From Cereibacter_A sp052244495 (GTDB taxonomy: Bacteria > Pseudomonadota > Alphaproteobacteria > Rhodobacterales > Rhodobacteraceae), in assembly GCA_052244495.1 (NCBI GenBank), contig JBQPXH010000004.1: 64,000 nucleotides of DNA. One strand, written 5' to 3'. How positions within the stretch are numbered: position 1 is the first letter of the stretch; each line of letters opens with the position of its first letter. This document shows, piece after piece, positions 51,735 through 60,163 of this stretch. Made by a program: the position numbers and the translations under genes. The notes beneath the pieces were generated by a model, which was given only the letters and a program-made list of their open reading frames with translations, did no database searches and was not told the origin of the DNA.

Positions 51735-52952
51735 ATGGAATGGCACGCGAGACATTCGATCGAGACATTGGCCTTGCAGGTCATGCCGCGCCTGTCGCGC
51801 GATGGCGGCCCTCTTGAGGCGGGCGAAGGCGGCGGCAATGGCCCCGACCTCTCGCGCTCCGGCATTTCCGCGCGGATCGAACGTTCCGAGGCCACGCTCC
51901 GCAAGGCGATGGAGGCGGGCATCGGCGATCCGGGCCTGTCGGAACTCGCGCTGCACACGCTCGACACCGGCCGTGAGGGGCTGGAACTCATTGCAGGCCA
52001 GCGCGACGAGACGCGGGCGCCGCTTGACGAGGTGGTGGCGGCGCTCGAGGTCATCGTGCAGACGGATGGCTCGCGCCCCTCGTTTCTCGTGCGCGAGGAC
52101 GGCCCCGACTTCTCGACCAGCCCGGCCGGCGGATGGGCGGATCTGCTTGCCGACCCTTTGCGCGAGGCCGAGGTTCACGCGGCACTCTCGGCGGTGGGCC
52201 GCATCGACATCACGCATCCGCTGATGCCCTATGCCGGCACCGGCTGGCTGGTCGCGCCCGACGTGATCGTGACGAACCGCCATGTGGCACAGGTCTTCGT
52301 GGCCTTCCCCGAGGGCGAGCCGCCCCGCGTCCGGCAGGACCTCGCGCCGCGCTTCGACTTCGGGCACGAGTTCGGCGGACGCGAGAGCGCCGACGCGCGG
52401 CCGATCACCGAGCTTCTCTTCTGCGGCGCGACACCGATCCCGCCCGTGGGGATCGACCACGGCTGTCTCGATCTCGCAGCCTTCCGCCTTGCCGCGCCGG
52501 TTCCCGACACGCGCCGCCCCCTGGCGCTGGCGGAAGGACCGCGCCTGTCGCTTCCGCAGACGCAGGTCTTCGTCGCCGGCTACCCCGCCCGTCCGGATCC
52601 CGCCGCGCTCGGATCGGTATCCGAGACCGACCGGGTGCTGCGGCTGCTCTTCGACAAGCTCTGGGGCTTCAAGCGGCTTGCGCCGGGCGAAGTCACGACC
52701 TCGACCATCGGTGTCCGCACCCTGAACCACGACGCCTCGACGCTGGGGGGCAACTCCGGCTCGCTCGTGATGGGCCTCGACAGCCTGCCCTGCGTCACGG
52801 GCCTCCACTACGGCGGAAGCTGGGGCGGCAGCCGGACCAACTGGGCGCATGTGCTGGGCGCGATCCTCGAAGAGCCCGGCCTGCCGGACCTGCCCCATGC
52901 CACCCTTGCCGCGCTCTGCCTGGCCGAGGGTATCGAGCGCAAGGCCTTCTGA
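51735..52952 (+). CDS. Trypsin-like serine protease, first gene of the candidate conflict operon
   Basis: A 405-residue cytoplasmic protein without signal peptide. The N-terminal helical region (about 1-130) includes ALEVIVQTDGSRPSFLV. The chymotrypsin-fold protease domain (about 150-380) has His183 in VTNRHVA, Asp246 in GCLDLAAFRL and Ser341 in GGNSGSLV, so the triad is complete. Signal-less trypsin-fold proteases are typical of bacterial conflict systems in which a sensor triggers proteolysis. The start at 51735 has AGGAGGAG upstream. The stop overlaps the next start (TGATG). The target is unknown. Confidence 0.75.
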   Translation: MEWHARHSIETLALQVMPRLSRDGGPLEAGEGGGNGPDLSRSGISARIERSEATLRKAMEAGIGDPGLSELALHTLDTGREGLELIAGQRDETRAPLDEVVAALEVIVQTDGSRPSFLVREDGPDFSTSPAGGWADLLADPLREAEVHAALSAVGRIDITHPLMPYAGTGWLVAPDVIVTNRHVAQVFVAFPEGEPPRVRQDLAPRFDFGHEFGGRESADARPITELLFCGATPIPPVGIDHGCLDLAAFRLAAPVPDTRRPLALAEGPRLSLPQTQVFVAGYPARPDPAALGSVSETDRVLRLLFDKLWGFKRLAPGEVTTSTIGVRTLNHDASTLGGNSGSLVMGLDSLPCVTGLHYGGSWGGSRTNWAHVLGAILEEPGLPDLPHATLAALCLAEGIERKAF

Positions 52953-54043
52953 TGCCGCTCGACGCCCGCCAGATCGAGAGCCTGAGCGCGGTGCTGAGCC
53001 GCCTCTTCACCCATTCCGACCTCGAGCGGCTGATGCTGACCGCCACCGGTGACGGGCTCTACGAGGCCTGGGTGCCGGCAGGGATGACCCTGCGCCGAAC
53101 CCTCTTCGAGCTTCTGCAGGAACTCGAGCGCCAGGGGCTTGCAGCGCGCGTGCTCGCCGAGATGCGCGAGCGCCGCCCCCTCAGCGCGGACCTGCGCGCG
53201 GCACTCGCCACGGCCTGCCCCGAGGCACTGGAGGCGCCGCCGCAGGGCGGTATCGGGCTCGCGCCCCAGGTGGCGGGGGTGCCGGTGCGCGGCCTGCCGG
53301 ATGACGCCTTCGCACCCGGCCTGCAGAAGAACGTGCGCCCGCATCTGGCCAAGCTCGACCTCGCGATCTGGATCGACCGGCTGGCCGCCATCCGGCGGCA
53401 GGTCTGCCGGATCGAGATCGGCCGCCGGGCCGCCGGCACGGGCTTCCTCATCGGGCCGGCGGCCGTCCTGACCAACTGGCATGTCGTGGCGAAGGCCGCC
53501 CTTGCCGAGGCTCAGTGCCGGTTCGATTACGTCATGCGCGCCGACGGCACGCGCGAAGCCGGCAGCGCCGTCGCCCTTGCCGCCGATCCGCTGGCCTGCC
53601 ACGCGCCCCCCGCCCCGGCCGAGATGACCGAACACCCCGAGGATCCGCCCCCTGCTGCGGGTGAGCTGGACTTCGCGCTCCTCCGCCTCGCGGAGCCCGT
53701 GGGGGAGCGCGGTTGGCTGCGCCTTCCGGACGCGCCGCCGGACCTTCCGCCCGGATCGCCGCTCCTCATCGTCCAGCACCCGGACGGCGCCCCGATGAAG
53801 CTCGCCATGGACACGCAGTCGGTGATCGGCGCCAATGCCAACGGCACACGCGTGCGCTACCGGACGAACACCGAGAACGGCTCGTCCGGATCGCCGGTCT
53901 TCACGATGGACTGGGACCCGGTCCTCCTCCACCACTACGGCGACCCTGCCTGGGGGGCGCCGCGCTTCAATCAGGGCGTGCCGCTCGACCGGATCCGGGC
54001 CGCGATCCTCGCCGCGGGCCACGCGCCCCTGCTGGAGGGCTGA
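52952..54043 (+). CDS. EAD1-like module fused to a second trypsin-like protease
   Basis: A 363-residue protein. Residues 1-90 form an all-helical module (LSRLFTHSDLERLML, GDGLYEAWVP, VLAEMRERRP, ACPEA) resembling effector-associated domain 1, a death-like adaptor known from conflict systems. A linker leads to a trypsin-fold domain (about 145-355) with His177 in LTNWHVV, Asp240 in ELDFALLRL and Ser312 in ENGSSGSPVF, a complete triad. There is no signal peptide. The N-terminal module is clearly homologous to that of the next protein, suggesting homotypic recruitment. The two proteases of the operon are diverged and not recent duplicates. Confidence 0.75.
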   Translation: MPLDARQIESLSAVLSRLFTHSDLERLMLTATGDGLYEAWVPAGMTLRRTLFELLQELERQGLAARVLAEMRERRPLSADLRAALATACPEALEAPPQGGIGLAPQVAGVPVRGLPDDAFAPGLQKNVRPHLAKLDLAIWIDRLAAIRRQVCRIEIGRRAAGTGFLIGPAAVLTNWHVVAKAALAEAQCRFDYVMRADGTREAGSAVALAADPLACHAPPAPAEMTEHPEDPPPAAGELDFALLRLAEPVGERGWLRLPDAPPDLPPGSPLLIVQHPDGAPMKLAMDTQSVIGANANGTRVRYRTNTENGSSGSPVFTMDWDPVLLHHYGDPAWGAPRFNQGVPLDRIRAAILAAGHAPLLEG

Positions 54044-54046
54044 GCC

Positions 54047-55339
54047 ATGCTTCCCCCTGCCCTGATCGAACCGCTGAGCGAGGAGGTGGCCCGGCTCTTC
54101 ACCACCGACGATCTCAAGCGGATCATGCTGAAGTCCACCGGGCTCGGCCTTCACGAGGAATGGGTGCCGGACAACCTGACCGGCCGCGAGCGCGCCTTCG
54201 CCCTGCTCGAGGCCGTCAGCCGGCAGGACGCCGAGCCGCTGGTGCTGGCCGAGATGCTGGCCCGCCGCCCCGATGCCGCCGATTTCGCCGCCCTCGTCGA
54301 ACAGGCCTGTCCCGAGGCGCGTGCGGCGCTGCCGGCGACAGGCCGCCAGGTCGAGCAGGTGATCTCGGGTCTCAGCGCGGTGTACTTGCGGCTCGACGAA
54401 GCGCCGGTGCGCGAAAGGCTCACGCAATCGCGCGACCGGCTGTCGATGATCGTGGATACGGTGGACAGTCTTGACGCCTACAAGTCACTGCACGAATGCC
54501 TGCACCAGATCCAGATCAAGCAGTTCCGCGCGCTGAACGACGCCGCCCGCGCCCTGCCCGAGGATCCCCGGCAGGCGGCCGAACTGCGCGTCTATTGCAA
54601 CCAGTTGCGCGGGGCGTGCGTCATGGCGCGGAACGCGGTCGAGCAGCTTCCCGCGGCACCGATCCCGCGGGCGACCGAGACGCTCTGGATCGACGCGCTC
54701 GAGGCCGCGGCGGCGCAGGTCCAGGATGCCATCGATGCGGTCGATACGGCGGGTGCGCGGTCGGCGCTGCGCCAGATCCGCTGGATCATCCAGAACACTC
54801 CTCCGCGACTGAACAGCCTGATTTTCGCCACAGCGAGCGCCCTGCCGCTCGATGACCTCGCCCGCGCGCTCGAGGACGTGGCCGGTGCGGGCGGAGGCGA
54901 ACCGATCCGGACCGCTCTCCGGTCGCTGCGCCTGATCATCCCCACGATCCGGTCCGAGGTCGTCGAGCACCGCGAATGGCAGGAGGCCGACATCCGCATC
55001 ACCGAGCTCGACCAGCTCTTCGAGCGGGCGGGCAACGGCGTCGATCTTGTCGAGGAGTTTGCCGCGGTCTGGATCGAGCTCAAGTCCATGGTGCAGGAGC
55101 TTGCCACCCGCGATCCCGAGGCGGCCTGGGCTCGGCGCATCCTCAGCTATCTGGAGGACGTGGATGACGCCCTCGCGCGCGAGCAGGCCGATGCGGGCTT
55201 CGAGGCGGTCTATTCCGCCTTCCGGGGCGAGGCGCAGATCCGGTTCCTGACAGTGGATTCGCGGCTGAAGGGCGACTGCACGGCGCTGGTGCGCATCAGC
55301 ATGCCTCTCCACAAACTGCTGGCGGAGCTCGGCCCATGA
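54047..55339 (+). CDS. EAD1-like module fused to a helical domain of unknown function
   Basis: A 430-residue, almost entirely alpha-helical cytoplasmic protein. Residues 1-95 match the module of the preceding protease: RLFTTDDLKRIML, GLGLHEEWVP, VLAEMLARRP and ACPEAR align position by position. The rest (about 110-430) has regularly spaced Leu and acidic/basic residues, with no enzyme motif, Walker box or Cys/His cluster that I can see. A scaffold or sensor role joining the protease to the membrane protein is inferred. The gene starts 3 nt after the protease stop and overlaps the next gene by 4 nt. Confidence 0.65.
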   Translation: MLPPALIEPLSEEVARLFTTDDLKRIMLKSTGLGLHEEWVPDNLTGRERAFALLEAVSRQDAEPLVLAEMLARRPDAADFAALVEQACPEARAALPATGRQVEQVISGLSAVYLRLDEAPVRERLTQSRDRLSMIVDTVDSLDAYKSLHECLHQIQIKQFRALNDAARALPEDPRQAAELRVYCNQLRGACVMARNAVEQLPAAPIPRATETLWIDALEAAAAQVQDAIDAVDTAGARSALRQIRWIIQNTPPRLNSLIFATASALPLDDLARALEDVAGAGGGEPIRTALRSLRLIIPTIRSEVVEHREWQEADIRITELDQLFERAGNGVDLVEEFAAVWIELKSMVQELATRDPEAAWARRILSYLEDVDDALAREQADAGFEAVYSAFRGEAQIRFLTVDSRLKGDCTALVRISMPLHKLLAELGP

Positions 55340-57765
55340 GGAACGGCGAGCCCGAGCGCTTCGAGAACGTCCTCGAACTTCAGACGGCGCATCTGGCCCT
55401 GATGCAGCGGCAGCAGGACCAGCGATCGGCGGGCGGAGGGCCGGTGGACGAGGCGGATATCACCGCGTTCCTCGATCGCGTGCGGCGGACCGGCACGGTG
55501 CTTGCCACGCATGCCGACCGTCGGATCGCGCAGAGGGTGCTCGACTACTGGACCGCCGACCTGCTCGATGCGTCCCGCGGCTACGGCGGGCCGGTCACCA
55601 CGGAGAGCCTCCTCCCTTACGAGCCCGTCGAGAAGACCGAGGAACGCGCAGCCCTTGCCGAGGGACGCGGCACGAGGGAATACATCCGCCTCGCAGCCCA
55701 GGCGCGGCAGTGGCGCGACACCCGCTCCAGCGGATATCTCCTTTCGGGCAAGGCACTTCGGTCCGCGGAGCGTTTCGGCCGCGATCCGGAAATCGCCGAC
55801 CTGATCACCGCGAGCCTTGCCGAGGAACGGCGCGAGGCCCGGCGGGCGCGGCGGCGCAAACGGATCGCCGCCGTCCTGACGCTGGGACTCGTGACGGCGG
55901 TCGCTCTCGCCGGGCTGGCATCCCTCCGGGCGAATTTCGCAGCCGAGACGGCGGCAGCGTTTGAAAAGACCAACAGGGCGCTCTCGGACGACAAGGCGAT
56001 CCTCGACTGGACCGTGGCCGCTCTCGATCAGGAGCAGCAAATGCAGGTCGAGCAGCGCCAGGTCGCGCTCGCCAATGCCACCGAGGCGCGCAGCATCGCC
56101 CAGAGCCGGATCGGCGCGCTGGCCCAGCGGCAGGCCGAACTCGACGCGGCCCGTGGGGCGCTGGCCGACATCGTCGTGTCCGAGCGCCTTTCGCTCTCAA
56201 GCGTTCCGGACAGCGTGCGCGAGGACGTGCTGCGCATCCTGGCGCTGAGACTGGCCGAGGGGCGGCTCGATCCGTCCGCCCTCGCGCCGGACGTGAATGC
56301 GGCGCTTGCACCGGTCGCAGCAGAGGTCAGCGGCACGGTCTTCAATCTGGACCTGAAGGGCTACGACCCCGATTTTCTCGGCCGTCCGCTGCCGCTGCCA
56401 GGCCTCACGCCGCTTGTGGAAGGCGCAACCTATCTCGGCGGAGAGGCGGTGCCCTACCTCCACCACAGCGTGATCTACGACCGGCTGCGGCCGTCGTCGC
56501 TGATCTCGGCCGTCAACTTCGACCGGGCGGCACAACTGGTCCTGCCGGCGACCAGCACGCCGATCGAGCCAGATCCCCGACTGCCGCCTCAGTTGCGCCC
56601 GGATCCCTCGCGCTTCGACGGCGGTCTCGTCTCCGTCGACTACGTCGATCGCGCGATGATCGCTTGGGGGGACTTCGACAAGGGCGACCCGGTCCGCGCG
56701 GCGCGCATGCTGGACCAGTCGATCCAGATCCATCTGAACAAGGCGCCCGTCCATCCTGCAACGGCGGATGCCTGGTCGCAGGTCGTCAGCCGGATCCGCG
56801 AGATCCACAACAGCTCGGCATCCCGCGTCAGCTTCTTCACCGGTCCCATTTTCCGCCGGGGCGAGAGCAAGGTGCCCGCGTCGCTCTGGCTGATCGCCGT
56901 GTCGCTGCGTGATCCGGTCTGGGTGCCGAAGGGAGAGGTGCGTCCCTTCGTGGCCGAAGCCTTCCTGATCCCCAACCGTCCCGATACGCCGACCGAGCAG
57001 CCCTGGCACTTCGCCATCACCGTCGACGGGATCGAGCGCGCGACGGGGCTGCGCTTTCCCTCCGAACTCGTCGCGGCGGATCGCGGGCGGGCCATCGTCA
57101 ATGCGACCGAGGGCGACCGGCTGGCCGGTCGCGCGATCGACCTGAACGCGCCGGCGGCGGACGTGCGCCGGAGGGCGATGCACGACCTTGTTCAGGCGCT
57201 TGAAAGCGAGCGGCTGGCCGGCTCGGAGCAGGCCAAGATCGTGAGCCGGCTGATCGACATGCTGGCGAACACCCAGAAGCTTCGGACCGAGGCCCGGATC
57301 GGCGTCACGAGCCTGCTGGCAGGATTGCCGCCGGAGATCTGGTCGCGCTCCGACTGGATCTGGCTGAAGGGCAAGGCGCGGCGTGCCGTGGTGCTTGCCC
57401 GCGAGAACGTGCCGGGTCCCGAGGAGGGCGCCCTGCTCGATCGGCTGGCCCAGACGCTGGGGCTCGACATGCCGCAGCTGCGGACGGTGATGATCAGCTA
57501 TGCCTCGCTGCGGCCGGATACGGCGCAGGACATCGGGAACCGGATGAAGAAGCTCGGCTGGAACGTGCCTTCAGTCGAGTGGGGCGCAGATGCGAGGGGC
57601 ATGAACGAGGTGCGATACAACCCGCAGGAGCCGGGCGCCGAAGCGGACGCACAGCTGCTCGCCGCCGACCTCATGGCCGCCGGACGCACCGTGGCGCGGC
57701 CGGTGGCCGATGCGCGTGTGGACCGACACGCGCTGCATGTTCTGATCGGCGGCCAGATGCGCTGA
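55336..57765 (+). CDS. Membrane protein with STAND-type linker and degenerate DNA/RNA non-specific endonuclease domain
   Basis: An 809-residue protein. Residues 1-165 resemble the adaptor and pre-membrane linker of multidomain STAND proteins (FLDRVRRTG, DRRIAQRVLDYW, WRDTRSSGYLLSGKAL) but have no P-loop. A basic RRARRRKR stop-transfer precedes one membrane helix (about 177-195), then a coiled coil (about 200-285). Residues about 372-580 follow the endonuclease G/NUC pattern (PYLHHSVIYDR, DPRLPPQ, RVSFFTGPIF). The catalytic DRGH is replaced by DRAM (438-441), and the metal-site Asn before the Trp of DAW is absent, so nuclease activity is unlikely. A C-terminal domain (about 710-809, NEVRYNPQEPGAEADAQLLA) resembles LytR_C/SPOR-like modules. 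Confidence 0.65.
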   Translation: MRNGEPERFENVLELQTAHLALMQRQQDQRSAGGGPVDEADITAFLDRVRRTGTVLATHADRRIAQRVLDYWTADLLDASRGYGGPVTTESLLPYEPVEKTEERAALAEGRGTREYIRLAAQARQWRDTRSSGYLLSGKALRSAERFGRDPEIADLITASLAEERREARRARRRKRIAAVLTLGLVTAVALAGLASLRANFAAETAAAFEKTNRALSDDKAILDWTVAALDQEQQMQVEQRQVALANATEARSIAQSRIGALAQRQAELDAARGALADIVVSERLSLSSVPDSVREDVLRILALRLAEGRLDPSALAPDVNAALAPVAAEVSGTVFNLDLKGYDPDFLGRPLPLPGLTPLVEGATYLGGEAVPYLHHSVIYDRLRPSSLISAVNFDRAAQLVLPATSTPIEPDPRLPPQLRPDPSRFDGGLVSVDYVDRAMIAWGDFDKGDPVRAARMLDQSIQIHLNKAPVHPATADAWSQVVSRIREIHNSSASRVSFFTGPIFRRGESKVPASLWLIAVSLRDPVWVPKGEVRPFVAEAFLIPNRPDTPTEQPWHFAITVDGIERATGLRFPSELVAADRGRAIVNATEGDRLAGRAIDLNAPAADVRRRAMHDLVQALESERLAGSEQAKIVSRLIDMLANTQKLRTEARIGVTSLLAGLPPEIWSRSDWIWLKGKARRAVVLARENVPGPEEGALLDRLAQTLGLDMPQLRTVMISYASLRPDTAQDIGNRMKKLGWNVPSVEWGADARGMNEVRYNPQEPGAEADAQLLAADLMAAGRTVARPVADARVDRHALHVLIGGQMR

Positions 57766-57854
57766 AGGCGGGGCAGGCCCATGACTCCCGGTATCGAGAC
57801 GGCGCCCTTCCCTGTCCCGCCCCGCCCGGTTTATGATCGCCGTCGGAGGAACCG

Positions 57855-59174
57855 ATGGCGAAACCGCAGGCACCGCGCGAGGGGGACGTTCCCGACTCGG
57901 TCTGGATGGACGTCCTGTCGGCCGTCGACCGGACCTATGCCGATCTCGTGGACTACCAGGAGCGGCTCGAGCGGCAGAACGCCGAGCTCGAGAGCCTGCG
58001 GTCGTTCCACGCCTCGGTGCTGGCCTCGGTCTCCGACATCCTGATCGTCGTCTCGCGGGGCGGACTGGTCGAGGAGGTCTCGGCCTCGGTATCGACCCGC
58101 ACGCGTCGGCCGCGGAGCCGCCTCTGCGGCGAGCCCGCGCCGGAGATCTTCGCACCGTCGGACCGCGCCGCGCTGCTGGAGGCCATGCGGCAGGCGACCG
58201 AAACGCGCAGCGCGATCACCGTGGAGGCGGGCCTGCTGACGCCCGACGGCCCGAGCGCGGTCGAGCTGTCGCTTTCGCCCCGGTTCGACGAACGTGGCCG
58301 CTCGGCCGGGCTGGTGCTGACCGGCCGGTCGGTGGCCGAGCTCAGGCAGGCCTATGCCGCGCTGGAGCGCAGTCACGACGAGCTCAAGGCGGCGCAGGCG
58401 CTTCTCGTGCGGAACGAGAAGCTTGCCTCGCTCGGGCGGCTGCTTGCCGGGGTGGCGCACGAGCTGAACAATCCGATCAGCTTCGTCTATGCCAACGCAC
58501 ATGCCCTCGAACGCTACGCCGCCAAGTTCGAGCAGTATTTCGAGCAGGTTCAGGCGGGCGCGCCCCGAAACGCACTGATCCGGCTGCGCGAGGAGCTGAA
58601 GCTCGATCGCGAGGTGCGCAACCTGCGCGATGCGGTGCAGGGGGCCCGCGACGGGGCCGAGCGGGTGCGCGACATCGTCGAGGACCTGAGGCGGCTGTCC
58701 TCCGAAGGCTCGGGCGAAATCGAGGACTTCGACCTCGTCGCCGTGACGCAGGTGGCGATGGCCTGGGTGCTGCGCGGGGCACGGCGTCCCGTGGAGGTCG
58801 ATGTCTCGGGCCTCTCGAGCCTGCCGGTGCGTGGACGCCCGGGCCATGTGCAGCAGGTGGTGATGAACCTCGTCCAGAACGCGCTCGACGCGGTCGAGGA
58901 GGTGGCCGGGGCCAGGATCGCGATCTCCCATGCGATCGAAGGCGACCATGCGGTGCTGACGGTGCGCGATAACGGGCCGGGCGTGCCCGAGACGCTGGCG
59001 CAGGCGATCTTCGATCCGTTCTTCACGACGAAGCCCGTCGGGCGCGGCACGGGGCTCGGCCTGCCCATTTCGCACAAGATCGCGGAAGAGCATCGGGGGC
59101 GGCTTGTGCTCTGCGAGGGCGGACCGGGTGCCGCCTTCCGTCTCGAATTGCCGCTGGACCGGGAGGCGCGATGA
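57855..59174 (+). CDS. hupT: H2-signalling sensor histidine kinase HupT
   Basis: A 439-residue soluble kinase. An N-terminal PAS-like region (about 50-160) precedes the HisKA box with His202 in GVAHELNNPISF and a helical insert (about 215-260). The HATPase domain has MNLVQNALDAVE, VRDNGPGVPE and GTGLGLPISHKIA. In Rhodobacter, HupT with HupUV senses H2 and controls phosphorylation of HupR, hence hupSL expression. The start at 57855 has GGAGGAACC upstream. The 3' end overlaps hupU by 4 nt. Confidence 0.92.
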   Translation: MAKPQAPREGDVPDSVWMDVLSAVDRTYADLVDYQERLERQNAELESLRSFHASVLASVSDILIVVSRGGLVEEVSASVSTRTRRPRSRLCGEPAPEIFAPSDRAALLEAMRQATETRSAITVEAGLLTPDGPSAVELSLSPRFDERGRSAGLVLTGRSVAELRQAYAALERSHDELKAAQALLVRNEKLASLGRLLAGVAHELNNPISFVYANAHALERYAAKFEQYFEQVQAGAPRNALIRLREELKLDREVRNLRDAVQGARDGAERVRDIVEDLRRLSSEGSGEIEDFDLVAVTQVAMAWVLRGARRPVEVDVSGLSSLPVRGRPGHVQQVVMNLVQNALDAVEEVAGARIAISHAIEGDHAVLTVRDNGPGVPETLAQAIFDPFFTTKPVGRGTGLGLPISHKIAEEHRGRLVLCEGGPGAAFRLELPLDREAR

Positions 59175-60163
59175 ACATCCTCTGGCTTCAGGCCTCGGGC
59201 TGCGGTGGCTGCACCATGTCGCTCCTCTGCGCCGAGGCGCCCGGCGTCTTCGACCTCCTCGAGGGGGCGGGGCTGCGCTTTCTGTGGCACCCCGCGCTTT
59301 CCGTCGAGACGGGCGATCAGGTCCGCGATCTGCTGGACCGGATCGGGACGGGAGACGAGCCGCTCGACATCCTCTGCGTCGAGGGCGCGATCGCCCGCGG
59401 CCCGCGCGGGACCGGACGCTACCAGATGCTTGCCGGCACGGGGCTGTCGATGCTCGAGGCGGTGGCCCGGCTCGCGCCGCTCGCGCGGCATGTGGTGGCT
59501 GTCGGAAGCTGTGCGGCCTATGGCGGGATGACGAGCGCCGGCGGCAACCCGTCGGACGCGGTGGGGCTGCAGTTCGAGGGCACGCATCCGGGCGGAGTGC
59601 TGCCGCCGGGCTTCCGCGGTCGCGGCGGCCTGGCCGTCGTGAACGTGGCCGGCTGCCCCACGCATCCGGGCTGGGTGACGGAGACGCTCATGCTGCTCGC
59701 GCAGGGGACGCTGGCCGAGGGCGATCTCGACCGCTTCGGCCGGCCCCGCTTCTACGCCGACCACCTCGTGCATCACGGCTGCCCGAAGAACGAATATTAC
59801 GAATACAAGGCCAGCGCCCGCGGCCCCGGAGAAATCGGCTGCATGATGGAGCACATGGGCTGCATCGGCACCCAGGCAGTGGGCGACTGCAACATCCGGC
59901 CCTGGAACGGCGGCGGCTCCTGCACCTCGGCGGGCTACGCCTGCATCGCCTGCACCGCACCCGAATTCGAGGAACCGCGCCATCCCTATGCCGAGACGCC
60001 CAAGATCGGCGGCATCCCCGTGGGCCTGCCCTCGGACATGCCGAAGGCGTGGTTCATGGCGCTGGCGAGCCTCTCGAAGGCCGCCACGCCCGAACGCATC
60101 CGCCGCAACGCCGTGGCCGACCGGATCGAGGTGCCCCCCACGCTCAGGATGCCGAAGCGATGA
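59171..60163 (+). CDS. hupU: Regulatory (H2-sensing) hydrogenase small subunit HupU
   Basis: A 330-residue [NiFe]-hydrogenase small subunit. It starts MNILWLQASGCGGCTMSLL, giving the proximal cluster CxxC directly at the N-terminus with no Tat signal peptide, the mark of the cytoplasmic sensor type. Further cluster ligands are in VGSCAAYGG, NVAGCPTHP, HHGCPKNEYYEYK, GCIGTQAVGDCN and GYACIACTAPEF. It relays electrons within HupUV to report H2 to HupT. It overlaps both neighbours by 4 nt. Confidence 0.95.
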   Translation: MNILWLQASGCGGCTMSLLCAEAPGVFDLLEGAGLRFLWHPALSVETGDQVRDLLDRIGTGDEPLDILCVEGAIARGPRGTGRYQMLAGTGLSMLEAVARLAPLARHVVAVGSCAAYGGMTSAGGNPSDAVGLQFEGTHPGGVLPPGFRGRGGLAVVNVAGCPTHPGWVTETLMLLAQGTLAEGDLDRFGRPRFYADHLVHHGCPKNEYYEYKASARGPGEIGCMMEHMGCIGTQAVGDCNIRPWNGGGSCTSAGYACIACTAPEFEEPRHPYAETPKIGGIPVGLPSDMPKAWFMALASLSKAATPERIRRNAVADRIEVPPTLRMPKR

